Source: Quillaja saponaria (taxonomy: Eukaryota > Streptophyta > Magnoliopsida > Fabales > Quillajaceae). Taken from it: 64,000 nucleotides of DNA. The notes under the pieces are model-generated. The model saw only the letters and a program-made list of their open reading frames with translations. It was not told where the DNA came from and searched no databases. Positions within the stretch are counted from its first letter, which is position 1. Each line of letters begins with the position of its first letter. Made by a program: the position numbers and the translations under genes. This document shows, piece by piece, positions 48,152-62,519 of the stretch. The stretch spans positions 7,723,001 through 7,787,000 of the forward strand of contig CM055605.1 of NCBI GenBank assembly GCA_029379385.1, given 5' to 3'.

Positions 48152-51100
48152 ATGATTGTACAAACACAGCAAGTACAGCCCCTCTTCATCTTCTCCATCT
48201 ATAACCCCAATTACCAGTGCCACCATCACCATGTCCATATTTATGTGTGCATTCCCTTCTCTAAAGTGCCCACCATGTCTATTAGTTGTAGTAAGCCTCG
48301 CAGGAGAAGGAACAGGTGCAACTTTATTGGATGTTCTTCTTCTTCAGTGACAACTCCAACACCATTGCCCCCAAACCCAGATAAGGTTTCTAATTTTCTT
48401 ATTGTTTCTTTAAATTTGGTTAGGAAATTGATATGGGTTCAGATTCAGATGTGAGAAAATGTGTTGCTGCAGCAGCAAAAGGAAGAGGAGAGTGATGCTG
48501 TGGGTGTACAAAGGAAAGGGCCTGATTTGCAGACGCTTTTTGGAAGATTCTGGAAAGTGGCAGCACCTTATTGGTACTCTGATGACAAAGTCCAAGCTAG
48601 ATTGCAGCTTGCAGCTGTCTTTACCCTCACGTTGGGCACCACTGGCATTAGTGTCGGCTTCAATTTTCTTGGCCGGGACTTCTACAATGCTCTTGCCAGT
48701 GAGTTTATATTCTGGTTTCTTCCTCTTACCTTCTTATATCCTGTGTTTGAACAACCATTTCCCTTTATGGTTAAGCAGTGTAACATAAATATACTTTGTA
48801 TTTCATTTGAGATTTTTGGTGCAGTTTATGGTTTGTTAGTTATCTTATCTAGTGTGTAACTGCAAAGGTAACTGAACTGAACTAGTTTAAACTCATTATA
48901 TGCAAGACAAGGACCAAGAACAATTCACAAGGCAACTGCTTTACTACTTGGGTGGCTTTGCTGGAGGTATTCCGGTGAGCACATTGCTGAACTTTCTTAG
49001 GTATAGTCTGCTTTCTTTGTTTTATTCTTGTAACAGTGATCTTAATCTCTTGTGCAATAAGATTGGAGGACCCCTTAAAAGATAGCAGAAAGTAACGAAT
49101 ATTTAATTACATATAGGTGTTACCTTGTAATCTTCTTCCTCTTTAATGTGGATGGCCCTTTTGATAATTCTATGAGGAGCAAAAAGTATGAGTATTTTGT
49201 AAAAAAAATAAAAATTCTCCCTTCTTTTGGATGGAAAAATATTATTTTTGTATCAAATACTTCAGATTTCTAACTAAGTTTTGGAATCAATCAGTGCTTG
49301 GCTCGTTTACAAGTGAGTTTAATAAAGTACATTGGATATAAACATTCAACTGGTTATCAAGTTCTATATAGATGTACCTATTGTGAACATAAATATTTGC
49401 CATACATGTTTTCAAAATAGAGTGGACCATCTTGGTTCGTCAAGGGAGTCAGTTTCCATTTTCTTTAATACAATTTTCTGTCACGAATAACATTGCGCTT
49501 CTGAGAGAGATATACATATCCAATCTTTCTTGTAAATTTTATCTGTTTTAATGAATAAAATATTGCACAGATGCCATTCTAGTGATCTCTCCCTAATTGT
49601 TCTTGCACCCTGAATTCTATTCTTATGCTCTTGCTTGTAACATTGTTCATTATTTGGCAGTTTTTTGTATTGCGAGATTATGCAAGGGAAACTCTTGCAT
49701 TGAGATGGAGGTCTTGGATGACAAGCTATTACATTGAACGCTATCTTAAGAATCAGACTTTCTACAAAATTCAATCCCAATCAATCATTGATAATCCCGA
49801 CCAGCGAATTGTGGATGATTTAAGTTCTTTTACTGGAACGGCTCTCTCATTCTCTCTGGCACTCTTTAATGCTGCAGTAGACTTAATTTCGTTTAGTAAC
49901 ATCTTGTACGGCATCTACCCTCCTCTGTTTGTTGTTCTTCTTGTGTATTCCCTTGGTGGGACAGCAATTACTGTTTTTCTTGGAAGGGTAAGATATCTTT
50001 CTTTTTCACTACTAGTTAACACAGTTGGGCATCAACCCCCTTATCCATGTAAGATATTACTGATTCATATTTTTTTTGTAACCGTTTGATTTTCAGGGCT
50101 TGGTGACTTTAAATTTTTTGCAAGAGAAAAAAGAAGCAGATTTCCGTTACGGCCTTGTACGGGTTCGAGAAAATGCTGAATCAATTGCATTTTATGCTGG
50201 TGAAGAAAGTGAAATGTATCTTCTTCTGCAGCGCTTCAGAAGTGCTTTTGAGAATTTAACTGTATGATACGTTTCTTTATATGTACTCCTGAGTTGTTGC
50301 CGCATGATGCCACTGACCCTGTTTTATTTCCTTTTGGTTCTTTTGTTTTTATATAGTATTTGCCTCTCCATTGAGTTTTGCTTTGTTAGTAAAAAACCAT
50401 GTTGCACCAAGATTGAACCAAAATATTGCACCACAAATAAACAATAGAAAGAGAAAAATGAACAAGATGAAAAGACAAGTGCACACACAATTTATGTGGA
50501 AACCCTCTTTACGAGGGATGAACCATGAACCATAGGAAAAGTTCTGAGGGTATCCTTCACTATGAGGAATATTGTTACTAGAAAATAACCTTGAGTTTAA
50601 TCCCAAAACCCAATCCCAACTCCCTTGTATACCAGAAAGTTTGGGATTGTCATAGCTGCAATAGTATCATAGGCAAGTGAGTTTCATAAAGCATGAGGTT
50701 ATCATTTCCTATCAAATAGTTAGCATTTTGATGATCATCTCTATTTTTGGTATTTGGAGAACTTTCATTTAGAGCAGTTGCAACATTGCACTTATATCAC
50801 ACAATCTTGATATAGACCTAAACTGATAACATCTAATTCATACTTCTGCTGATATAGATATATAGATAAGAAGAGTAAGCAACTTCCATCCATAATGATA
50901 TTTTGATGAGGTGGTATTAATACAATAGTTCATCATCAGAAACTGGACAGTGGAGTTGGTATTTGGTAACAATTATTATTATTATTTTAATAATGTTTGA
51001 TAGGCAACGCTGAAACTGTTACAGGGTATGCTGACAATCTGCAACTATTTTAGCTATCTCAAGAAAACATGTTTTCTAAAATTGAAGTTTTTTTTTTTTT

Positions 51101-54100
51101 TTTTACGGAAAAAAATAAAATTATACTAACTGTAGTTCATATTTCAATGAAATCTTTAAGCTTTGTTTGAAATTTTGTTTTCACTATAAATTTCTGTTGT
51201 TTATTGTTTTCATACTTAACTTCAATGATTAATTTCCCAGATTTTTTTTCTTGATTATTCCACCGCTTGCATCTTCAATGAGTATGCTAACCAATTATAG
51301 TAAAATAAAATGTCGAGCCATTCAGAAGAATTATTTCCCTTGTCTTTGCTCTAGGTACTTGTTCATGAGTTTAACATGTGATAAAATGGTAATCTCTCAT
51401 TAAAGCTTTGAGTAAATTTAGGTCATTAGTTTACATTCCATAACTTTACCTTTTTTCCCCTTTGAAATTCTGTTATTTACCAAGTTATGGAAATTATTAG
51501 ATGCAAATTCCATTTTATCGCAGAATAACATTTTTATTCCTTCCTTTGCAGCAATTGTTGATATCTTCTAGAAATCTGGAATTTTTCACCGATGGCTACC
51601 GCTATCTCATTCAAATTCTTCCTGCAGCTGTTGTTGCTCCCATGTATTTTTCAGGAAAAATTGAGTTTGGTGTCATCAATCAGTCAGTTTCTGCCTTTAA
51701 TCACATCTTTGGTGACCTTTTCCCTCATTGTATACCAGTTTCAGGCAATAAGTGCATTTTCTGCTGTCATTGATCGACTAGGTACACCTTTCTTGCTGTT
51801 TCCCTTATGTGATTTGACTCTTGTAAACTTAAAATGAAAAATACCAATTCAGTCATGATGAGAATCTTGTTGGAAGAAAAGATATAGTGTTTATTGTGCT
51901 AGGTTAGATTCTCAGTATGCAGGCAGAGGTTAAATTTTCCATTACTGAAAGGATTTGAGTTTCTTCATACTTGCATACACTTGTGCATGGATAAAAGAAG
52001 AGAAAACTCTGGTAGTACATTCCTTACACAAACGCAGTGGATATGGGGCTTTTGGAACTAGCACTTCTACATAATTGTGGAGAGAGTGAGTTAAGGCTTT
52101 GCTCGGTGGTTATGAAAAATGGAGTGAAAATGCTGAAATGGACAATGTAGCAAGACAAATACTTGTATTGTTACATTCCTGATTTTCACTCTCCCACTCT
52201 CTCGCCATTTTTAACTCTGCCGGGAATACATGAAGTAATAAGATGATGATGAAAAGTAGAAATACTTGGTGCTTTGATCAAATAATATCTTGCACACAAC
52301 CTCTCTTTTCCTGTCACTTTATTATCAGAAAATATAGTGGATATACTTGTCAATATTCACAAATTTGAAAATAAAATAAAAATTATGTCCCAGTTTATTC
52401 TTCAAAGTTTTCTTTTCTAATATCTCTGATTATTATATTTCCCCCTTCATGAATTTATTTCTGATCTCTGATATTGTTTTCCATTGTATGTATGGCTGTG
52501 CATGGTAGACATACTGAGCTTGGAAAGAAATCCTGACTGTTCGTTGTCATCATTGTTAAGAATGTTATTTATATCAACTAATCTCCCTTGAATGCAGGTG
52601 AATTTGATGATATTTTGGACAATAGCAGCTCCACGTCTCTATCTGATCCCTTGGAAGAGATACATGTTGCATACAAAAATTTTAAATATTCGCCTGTATT
52701 GGAATCTAATGTATCCACACCACTAGAAAACTGTGGACCATTACTGGAGATAGATAGTTTGACTCTAAAGACACCAAGTCAAGCTATACTGGTTAGGGAC
52801 TTATCCTTGGTGATCAACGATAAGGATCATTTGCTGGTCAGTTAACCAATTTGTGTGTGTGTATGTGCACTTGTAATGTGGCTATATCTGTGTCTTAATG
52901 TGATAAGATGGGGAGCCTGTACTCTGTAAGGCCTTTAAAATTTACACTTCTAATAGACTTTTAGCAGGTAACTGGATCCAGTGGAAGTGGCAAGACTTCT
53001 CTATTAAGAGCTATGGCTGGTCTTTGGAATACTGGAAGAGGACAAATCACATTCTATATGAAAGATGGAGAAAACCCTCATCCACTCATTTCTTCTGAAG
53101 CAGCTGCCTCTGACGTAAATATCGAAAATTACACATATAAAGAACATGGAGAACCAACAAAAAGAAATTCAAGAACATTTTTCCTTCCTCAAAGACCATA
53201 TATGGTTTTGGGGACACTTCAGTCAACAATTGCTGTATCCTACATGGGCTGAAGATGCAATTCCTATGTCAGATAGCAATAAACCAAATGGTAAATTATT
53301 ATTATTGTTTTCCCCCGTTTCCTGAATTTGTTAAAACTGCATTTTTATAGTTCTTAATGTCTCCATTGGATAAGAATAAATTGGCCAACTTCTCAACTTC
53401 CTTGCCTTTATAGAATAAATTAGCCTACTCAATTGAATTCATTTTTAGAGGAAATTAAGCTTAACTGACCATTATGTCTCATCCATTAAAACCTAATTTA
53501 GTTTCAAGAACTAAGCTGAAACTGTTACTTTTTTCCCGGTAACCACAGGTATTCGTGACCTTGTGTATGTACCTACCTGAGGCTATATTACATTAGCACC
53601 TTTTTCGTTTAAAATAAGTTACACTGAATTTGAACTATTTATGCATGATGATCAACCTTTCAGATTTGAATATGAATATTGTTAAAACAGAAGCGAGAAT
53701 AGGATGATATCTAGATTTCATTCTTGATATTGCTCATGCTTCTCTCTATATTTTACTGAATTCTTACAGGAGGGCTGAATAATTCTGATGGCACTGTTAA
53801 ATGTAACATTTTGTATCCTATATCCAACCCGAGAATATTCTCTTGTTTAAATTAACACTGAACAGGATTGGGTCAATTTTTCAATCAGCTTTAATTGTTG
53901 AGCAATTAAATTCCTTCTGCAGGTTTGCTGCCTTTCTTGATGAGGGCACCGAAGGCAGAAAGGGGAAATGAAAAGCCCAGGGAGCCAACAACAGATGAGC
54001 TGATGAAGGTTTTAGTCGATGTGCACCTTGATTATATATTGTCTAGATTCTCTGGTCTGGATTCAACTCATGAATGGTCTAGTGTTCTTTCCCTGGGAGA

Positions 54101-54953
54101 GCAACAGCGCCTTGCATTTGCACGTCTGCTGCTTTCAAAACCAGAATTGGTTCTACTGGATGAATCTACCAGCGCTCTTGATGAAGCCAATGAGGTATTC
54201 ATGATTCTAAATTCTTCTTACTTGAATTCTGTGCGATCTCTAGAGATGGACTAGATTAAAAGATGCAAGGAGTCTACCTTATTCAGATTTCAGTATAGCA
54301 ACTCGATGTATTTCTTATTTAAAATTTCTCCAAAGCATTTTGAATTAAGATCAATTGACGACGGGTAAGTGAAGCCAACATGATTAACTACAGTACACTG
54401 CTTGTATTTTACTGCAAATTGTAGGACTAGAAATGAAAAATTCTACAAGCTGTATACTTCATCTTTTTTGGAAAAGGACTAGAGATTAAGAATCAGCAAT
54501 ATTTATGAGTTACAAAGTAAATGTATGCAAAAGCGATATTGTATTTGTTTCAAGTCCTTGGGAAGTATTGCTTAAACTCCACTGATACTTACGAACTACT
54601 CTGGTTTACTTTCTTTTTTCTTTTTCTTTTTGTCCGGATTTCTGTTTTAATCTATGTGCTTTACAAGTAGTATTGCTTGCTAGTATCTAGAAAGATTTTC
54701 CTTAATGAGGAGTAAAATGGAGATATATCTTCTATCTGAAGTTCATCTCGTGCTATCCTTTTGCAGGCTCATTTGTACCAGCAGATTGCTGCAGCTGGTA
54801 TTACATATATCAGTGTTGGTCCATCGCGGAACCCTATTTGACCACCACAACAGAATTTTACATATATCCACAATGGACCCTAATAGTAGCCAACCTAATT
54901 GGCGCATTGAATCCATTACAACAGAATCCTTGTATAATGTTTCAAAGCCATAG
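48152..54953 (+). CDS. ABCD2: ABCD2-type plastid ABC half-transporter (three +1 frameshifts)
   Basis: This is a half-size ABC transporter of plant subfamily D, similar to the chloroplast-predicted ABCD2; its substrate is not established. Exons with GT-AG borders are 48152-48385, 48473-48698, 48907-48974, 49661-49987, 50097-50261, 51552-51781, 52598-52836, 52968-53290, 53923-54194 and 54767-54953. The N-terminus is basic and serine-rich, fitting a transit peptide; 48275 is an alternative start. The membrane domain includes [29 protein letters not shown] and NPDQRIVDD. The nucleotide-binding domain has Walker A GSSGSGKT, signature LSLGEQ and Walker B LVLLDEST. Exons 6, 8 and 10 are each one base too long; the extra bases lie near 51716, 53223 and 54820. 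Without them phases fit and the product would be about 755 residues (714 from the later start). Either a decayed copy or a locally error-prone assembly. Confidence 0.88.
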
Positions 54954-55770
54954 TTGCAGGTTGGCTGAGATAACCCTTATGCTTCAAACTCGTGTAATTG
55001 TATATTATATACATGTGTATATGTAGATTTTTATTCCATGCATGCAACTTGCTTCTATTGTAATTTTGCCAAGGGAGTCCAAATTATGAATTTGCAAGAT
55101 TCTTAAGATGGCTAATGACAAGCAAGCAGTCACTTGACAGCTGTTTAGCTGCCGGCAGATCAGAAATCAGAGCTTAGCACCTACAATGCTAACCAACCAA
55201 GTTAGCTCCTACAATCAATACGAAGGTTGCACCCCTCACATTCTCCTATTTTCCAACTTGTACGTTACTCTCGGATTTTTATTATTAATATTTTGCTGAA
55301 GTTCTGGCTAAATGAATCTTGTTTACTTCAAGTAAAATGATTGAGTTTCTGACTCGTTAAGCCAAATTCCTTGACCGGGTAGACAAGTGTTAATAGAAGT
55401 CCTTAAGGCTTGATGAACAAGATGGTTGAAGTTGTGGCGGCTACATTGTTGATAATTTACACAGGGAACACATCTGATCAAGCAAAATAAAATCAAGAGT
55501 TGATTATTTATAACATGAAAGTGACAGCGGACTACTTTTCTTAGGCTAATGGCCGCTCACAGAAAAGCTCAGTTATAAGAGTAAACTAATTCCTTCGGCC
55601 GGTATACTAGGAAATTAGAAAAGCTGAGACTCAAAAATTTGCTTCATGCTGGGTACAAGTTCCCTTGGAGGCTAAGAGCTAAAAGATCTACCCACTCAAC
55701 AACTGTACAAGTAACCGAGGGCAACCAGAACGCTACTTGAAGAAAGTTTCCAAGATCAGCAGAGAACTGC
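54954..55770. other. convergent intergenic spacer
   Basis: About 0.8 kb separates the 3' ends of the ABC transporter (+) and CTP synthase (-). It should hold both 3' untranslated regions. No separate gene is visible. Confidence 0.5.
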
Positions 55771-58700
55771 CTAAAGCCGGTATCCCCGATTTCCATGCAA
55801 GTGCACGCCATTGCCATTGCTATACACTCTATTTGAAGCACCATTGGAGGATTTAATCCTGCTTCCATTTTGGAGCGGTTTCACCACCGAGTGTCCATTA
55901 CTTGAACCATTTGACATGAACTTACTGACATACCCATTGCTTGGCACGATTTTTTCTGACTGCCAACATGCTGCTCCTATTAAACCTGTCAAACAAATAA
56001 GTTAGTAGTGTATAAATTTCTCTGTGACAACTGACAAGGGCTATGAGAAATGCTTCATTTTATCTACCATCTATACCTAACGAGTAAACAATAATCCTAC
56101 TAGCTATCTTGGTAGCCATGTATCCCTTTCTGTCTCAAAAAGAAGCCTATAATATCAGCATGATCTCTCAGACTGGGAACAGATTACATAGACAGGATGC
56201 AGATACTAACAAATGTTGCGTCATCATCTTACTGAATATGCTGAAGCAATCGCATGGCTATTAACATATTGCTACAGTTCAGGCTAACTCCACGAGATTG
56301 AAACATCATTATACAGACTATTTAGAACAGGATATTTGTAAGATTTATCAGATAAAGAAGCTGGCTAAATCATGACTATAAATGAAGTCCACTCATTAGA
56401 TAAGGCAAGTGGAGAGATACTATAGAAGGTATGTGGCAACTGTTAGAGTAATAGCTCATATGATTTTGATTAACAGAAACCCATCAACTCCCAAGTGATT
56501 TGTTTTGGCCAGAGGTGATGAAAATACACAGCTGTTGCAATTACAAAATGCTGTTTTGACATTGCAATATTTCACCTAGAATACTAAAATCGTAACTAAT
56601 TTAGTTCTACAAAATGCCACCACATAGTTCCAAATGTGCTTATGCTATACTATCTTTGGTGCCACAAACCCTACATTTTACCTTCAGCGGAGTAAGAACC
56701 AGCCAAAGATCCAGCTTGTACTCCAAAACTAAAAATCCTTTCATCCAACCCAGACTCAAATTAAAAGCAGAGTACTATGCACAAAAGTTCATGCTACTGA
56801 CGACCAGTAAACCAAGAGGAAGGTCATTGCACACCGACAACTCCTTGTATCACCCATGTGATAGAGAGAGAACTGGGAAGGGGAAGGTGACTTTAATTTA
56901 ATTCCCAATCCTCTAATCATAATGTGCAGACTTTATTGACAAATTAAATAGACCAAAAATAATTTCCAAACCCAAAGCACCATGAAGGGTGTGACTTATG
57001 AGTTAACCCATTTCATAAAATAAAGAACTTTCCAGTTATACATAGAGAATTATCAGATAATCAGAGAAGATGCCTTTCTTTTAGTAGCACAAGTTGGAAT
57101 GCATCATAACATATTCCAGGTACAGGCTCAGACTTTATCAAGGATTCATCACTTAAAGGTAAATAATATGGAACAGTGTATGCCATACATTAAACAGACA
57201 AATACCAACAACAAATTTCAAGGGCCAGCATGGAGAAAATACCTAAGAACATCGCAGAAGGTTTCCCTGGTCTGGATTTGAACTCAGGATGGAACTGAAC
57301 ACCAACAAAAAAAGGATGACTGGGAAGCTCAACAATCTGCAGTCATCACATCATTAGAACACAATAATTACCATAAAAATGAACTTTTTTTTTAAGACAA
57401 AAGAATTTTTACCTCCATGCGGTGCCCAGTCTCATCTCTGCCAACAAATGATAGACCGGAAGCTTCTAGCTGTACTATCATGTCAGGATTAACCTGAATA
57501 GAATAATAATTACTTCTTGTGACAATGATATTAATAAGACAGAATTATTGTATCTCTATCCATAAAGAGAGTATATGCATGTAATTAAGAAAATACTTCA
57601 TATCTGTGTCGGTGTCGCTCATCAACAAAGCTTGCATTGCCATACCTGACACATCATTTCACATTATATCAGTTGGTGAGCTGGGCTTGAAAATGTTTGA
57701 TGAGGACGCATAAATGGCTAAATATCCATTACAAATTCATCTCTAATCATTTTATGACTGCAGATTTCCTATGGAAGCTAATATCAATAAGGAGCACTAT
57801 TAGTGTAGCATCCCCTAAACAGGAGTTATAAAATGTGTATGCATATATGCATGAGAAAGAGCTTCAGTTGGTTCTTAGTTCTTACAACTTTGCAGATTTG
57901 CAGTCAGTAACTCTGAAATAAGTCCTCCTTGATCCCAGACGCATAGTTCCTCCCATATGAGTTTTTGAACCCTACCAAATAAAATATAATCAAGCTTAAA
58001 TACTTAACCATTTTTGAAAGTGAAAATCTATGAACCAACCAAAACTCGTATAGGATGTACCTCAGGCATAAATATGACACAAGGAGTCTTGGTTTCTGGA
58101 TCAAACTCTGTGCTGTTAGCATCAGGCAGACCAAGAACAGATCTCGCATACTCAATGACAGCAATTTGCATCCCCAAGCAAATGCCCAGGAAAGGAATGT
58201 TCTTCTCTCGAGCATACTTTGCAGCAAGGATTTTCCCTTGCACTCCTCTATCACCAAATCCTCCTGGTACTAGAACGCCATGAGCACCCTGCAGTGGTAG
58301 AAGATTAAGTGACTGATGAAGTGGTGATCCCCGTGTGAATGCATTTAGACGTAGACATTAAAGTAAAAGGGATAAAAAGGGTAATCTGATCGGTCCTAGC
58401 TATTAGTAGATTAACCTTCAAAAGATCCCAAGCAGCTTTATAAGCATCAGGTGCCTACAAGCAGTAGTAAATGTAAGCTCAGCTGTAAAGTAACAAAAAT
58501 AATAATTGACATATGCAGTACACCAGTAACAAAAAGCTCACCTCATCAGCTGTAACATCTTCAAGGTCTCCAGCTGGAACCCAGTCCACAATAAGTTTTC
58601 GGTGACAAGCAACGGAGGCATGTAAAAGGGCCTGTTGACAAGAAGCTAATTATTAAACTTTCAATTGTAGTTTATTGAAATTATAATTAAAACAAAGCGA

Positions 58701-61700
58701 AGAAATAGAAAGATGGGGAAATTCAATACAAGCAAGTCATCAAGTGAGTGGCGAACCACATCAATTTTTCTTCAGGTATTAATATTAGGTTAGACAAAAA
58801 TGTAAACTAGTTCTAGTTTAGACTGTCAATAACAAAATGAAAAAAAAAAATTGAAAAATCTTGTGTTAGCCAGAAATGAATATAGTCGCATAAAATTGTG
58901 CATATGCCACTAACATTATTCGTATAACTGATTGGCCAATAGTAAATCTATACAAGTCCAGCTTGAAAATAAGAGAACGTACTGCTACAATAGTGAAGCC
59001 AATGTGAGAAAGTTTACTTCAATGGTTACTTTGACCTTATACATTATTCTTAAATAATTATGTAACAAGTTGCAAGCACTTTTCAGTTTTACCTCTATCA
59101 TTAAACATGGAGTCAAAAGGAGTTAAAGAAAATGGAGGCAGCTGAAAGGTAGCTCCTTGTTGAATTTCATATATATGTGTGTGTGTGTGTGTGTGTGTTG
59201 CCTATCAAAATTAAGAGTATACTTTAGTCACTGTGAAAAGGTAAAACAAGTAAAAAATTAAAGTTAAAATAACTTTTCTTTTCTTTTTTATGGGAAGCTG
59301 GAAAAATGAGACATGCCCAAAAAGACATAGAGTCCTAATGAGAATTGATTACTACAATCTCTCCGAGGTATTATTGCTCTGCAGGAAGGCAGTCATCTAT
59401 GTACTGAAACTGAAGCTAAAAATTGACTTAAAAAACAACTCTTCACATTTTTTTTTTGATTGAACATTAGAGGTACTAATAATTAAGTTGAATAGACTGC
59501 AAGTAGAAATGGAAATAGCTAATATGATTACTAACTGGAAATGAATTTGCATTGCATGAGTAACACATCGATTTACCTTCACCACAGAGAGGTATGAATC
59601 TGAAAGGCCCGTGTACTTTCCAACCATGGCAATTCTAACCTGCAATAGATGATAGTTTAGACCAATGCTTGACATTGCATGTAGAAACAAATATTAATTT
59701 ATGTATAAGAGAAGATAGATATTTGAGATGTACAGGTTCATGTAACATGTCACAAAGTTCTGTCCTAGTAATCCATTCCTCCAAATCAGGCTCCTTAGCA
59801 AGCCTGCAAAACAGGGGATGTTACTAGGATGAAAAAGCACTAAGGCCAGCTGCTGCTGCTGTGTAAACACTGTCACAAGTCAAACAAGAGAGAGAGAGAG
59901 GAAAAATGTACAGCAAATGAAAGAATGAGTTTGTCAAACAAACCCTAAAAGGTTTAATCCTTTCAATACCGCCTCATGTGCCTTCTGATTCTGTTTATGA
60001 CAACAGACAAATACAAGATTATCAGGTTCTTTTCTTACTGCCCTAATAAATAAAACAAATATTGGAACAAAAGTAGAGCACACTCAACTATAAATAGTAT
60101 ACAAGAGATCTACCAGAGAGATTACATTTGAAATTATAATATATATATATATATATAACTATAATAAATTTAGGTTCTTGTTATACAAGACAACACACAT
60201 AGAACAGAGTTAAGTTATCAAATAACTACTCACTCTTAATAGCAAAGGAATGTGCCAAATATTTGGAACATCATAAAGAGTTACTATATTTTTGGCCTGC
60301 AAACAAATCAGCTTGCTTAGAGATGGTAAGTAACAAGTTAAAGAAAAGCAGAAAGAAGAATCCCAAAATGTCATTGTACCGGCACATGGCAAAACTGAGA
60401 GAGTTTTTCCTTGACATTGTTCTCGAGTGCCTGTTAAGGACAAGAACGATTAGAAACTTGGTATAATATTACCAGATGAAATGACAGGGACCAAAAGGAA
60501 AGCAAAAAGGGAGAGAGCAGAACCTTTGTGCTTCGACAAGCCAGGATGTTAGGGGTCAACCCTTGTCCTCTAAGTCCACGGACACTATGCTGTGTAGGCT
60601 TTGTTTTCTGTGAATAAAATTTTTCATAGAGATGATAATTAAGTGAACATATTAGTTGACATAACAATGCTTAATACTTTAGCAGGCTTCTAGCAAAGAA
60701 ACATATGTTCCCAATTTACGAATGGTTAAAACACATTTTTATACTTAGATTAAATGAAATTATCTTAATTCTTACTTTTCATTCTTATAAATGTTTTTTT
60801 CCTTCTGTTTGGTAGGTTCTGATTATTAGTTTGTATCAGTCATTTCACTAGAGACAAAAAGTTGCCCAAGTATACCTGTTCACCAACAACATTAAGAACA
60901 GGCACAAGGCTGACGTGAATCAAGCAGAAGTTGCCAGGGCCTGTAACAGAAAGCCCTCAAGTTAGGAAACTAATTTACTGGAGGAGATCTGAGAGCCAAC
61001 CAGTTAGTGGAATCTGGGACATAGAGGTGCATCACATGTTGACATTACCTACACGATATGAAAATTGGCCAAGTGCCTCGATGAAAGGCATAGATTCTAT
61101 ATCCCCTGCATCAAGGAGAGACATTGTTTAAGTTAACAAGGAAGAGAGTCCCCTGTTTCAACCAAAAATCCAGGGGGAGGGAGGTTATTTAGGCATAGTG
61201 ATATGGCTCAATATAACTCAAATCCACAGGATCAACCTACCTATAGTTCCACCCAATTCAATAACACAAACATCAGCAGGACCTTCTTTTCCATCTACTG
61301 GTATCTGTGCTACACGCTCTATCCACTCTTGGATAGCATCTGTAATGTGCGGAACAACCTATAAAAATTAAAAGTTAAAATAGATACCAAGGCACCACAT
61401 ATCATCATGAAGAACTTCAAAAAGGATGATCAGGATGCCAAACCAGACCTGGACAGTCTTTCCAAGATAATCTCCGCGTCTCTCCTTGTCGATAACAGAC
61501 TGTTAAGTATCAAACAAAAAATTAAGCAAGGACACTCATACCACTCCAACTTCTTTAGTATTTGGAAATGAAATGTTAAACATGTCAAAAAAAGAAAATT
61601 AATAGTTCATTCACCTGATATATTTTTCCAGTGGTGATATTATTGTCACGGGTTAATTTGATGTCCAAAAAGCGCTCATAGTTTCCAAGATCTAGGTCAA

Positions 61701-62519
61701 CCTTCAATGTAAAATTACAAGTCATTTTCTGTTCATCTAACTGGAATAAATCACTTCACCCACTCAACAAACACAAAAGATATTCTATTCTTTTAAAACA
61801 AAAGGAGGAAAAACAAAACACAGGTAAGCTAAGCTAACAGCATGTTATTTGAAGAAATGCTATTATATAGTGCAGAAACGGCTTCATCTTGAACTTAATT
61901 CTAGGATGAAACAAGCACTCTACATAACATGGTTTTGCCATATCAAAAGAATTCTAGACGAACAGAAAATAAATTAAAAGTCCCATTTACCTCACCCCCA
62001 TCATCTAGGACAAACACCTCCCCATGCTCAAATGGAGCCATCGTCCCCGCATCAGTGTTCAGATAAGGATCTGCATTACATTAGACATATACGTAAACAT
62101 AACAAGAATAATGTAAATCAACTGCATTATTCAATCTACCACTACTATGGAATACTAATTTCACAATATTAAAAGCAGCAGGAGGTTGGGGAAAATGACG
62201 ATATTGATATTATGGATGTAAATTAGATGCCTGCAAAAAGTTTTCAGATTGACTTCTTGGATCAACAAGAAAGAGTTTTCTTTTTTTCTCCTCTGCTTGT
62301 CTTTGCCTACTGTAATTCTCAAAGCGGATTCCGCAACCACCATTTTATTAAAACATAAAGAGTGAGTAACACTAGTCTAAGATGAGAATGGAGAATCATA
62401 CCAATCTTAATAGAAGTAACTCGAAGACCGCAAGCCTTGAGGAGAACTCCAATACTACTAGCAGTGACCCCTTTCCCCAGTCCGCTTACAACACCACCCG
62501 TCACCAATACGTACTTCAT
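55771..62519 (-). CDS. CTP synthase, 21 exons, intact
   Basis: CTP synthase converts UTP to CTP with ATP and glutamine, the last step of pyrimidine nucleotide synthesis in the cytosol. The 21 coding exons, from 62402-62519 (start [17 protein letters not shown]) down to 55771-55985, sum to 1,836 nt with consistent phases, giving 611 residues. The N-terminal synthetase domain has the P-loop-like [21 protein letters not shown] and [17 protein letters not shown]. The glutaminase domain has the nucleophile Cys in GICLGMQ (about residue 398) and His and Glu in FHPEF (about 525 and 527), so the catalytic triad is present. The tail from about residue 542 is rich in Asn, Ser and Gly, as in many plant forms. 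Some exons are only 39-51 nt. I see no break in the frame. Confidence 0.95.
59170..59199. repeat. (TG)n microsatellite in CTP synthase intron
   Basis: About 12-13 TG units follow ATATATATG inside the large intron between the exons at 58542-58631 and 59577-59639. It is a likely length-variable marker. Confidence 0.85.

Noticed and set aside
50349..50606. 85-codon - frame in an ABC transporter intron
   Set aside because: It lies within an intron and shows no family features or splice context.
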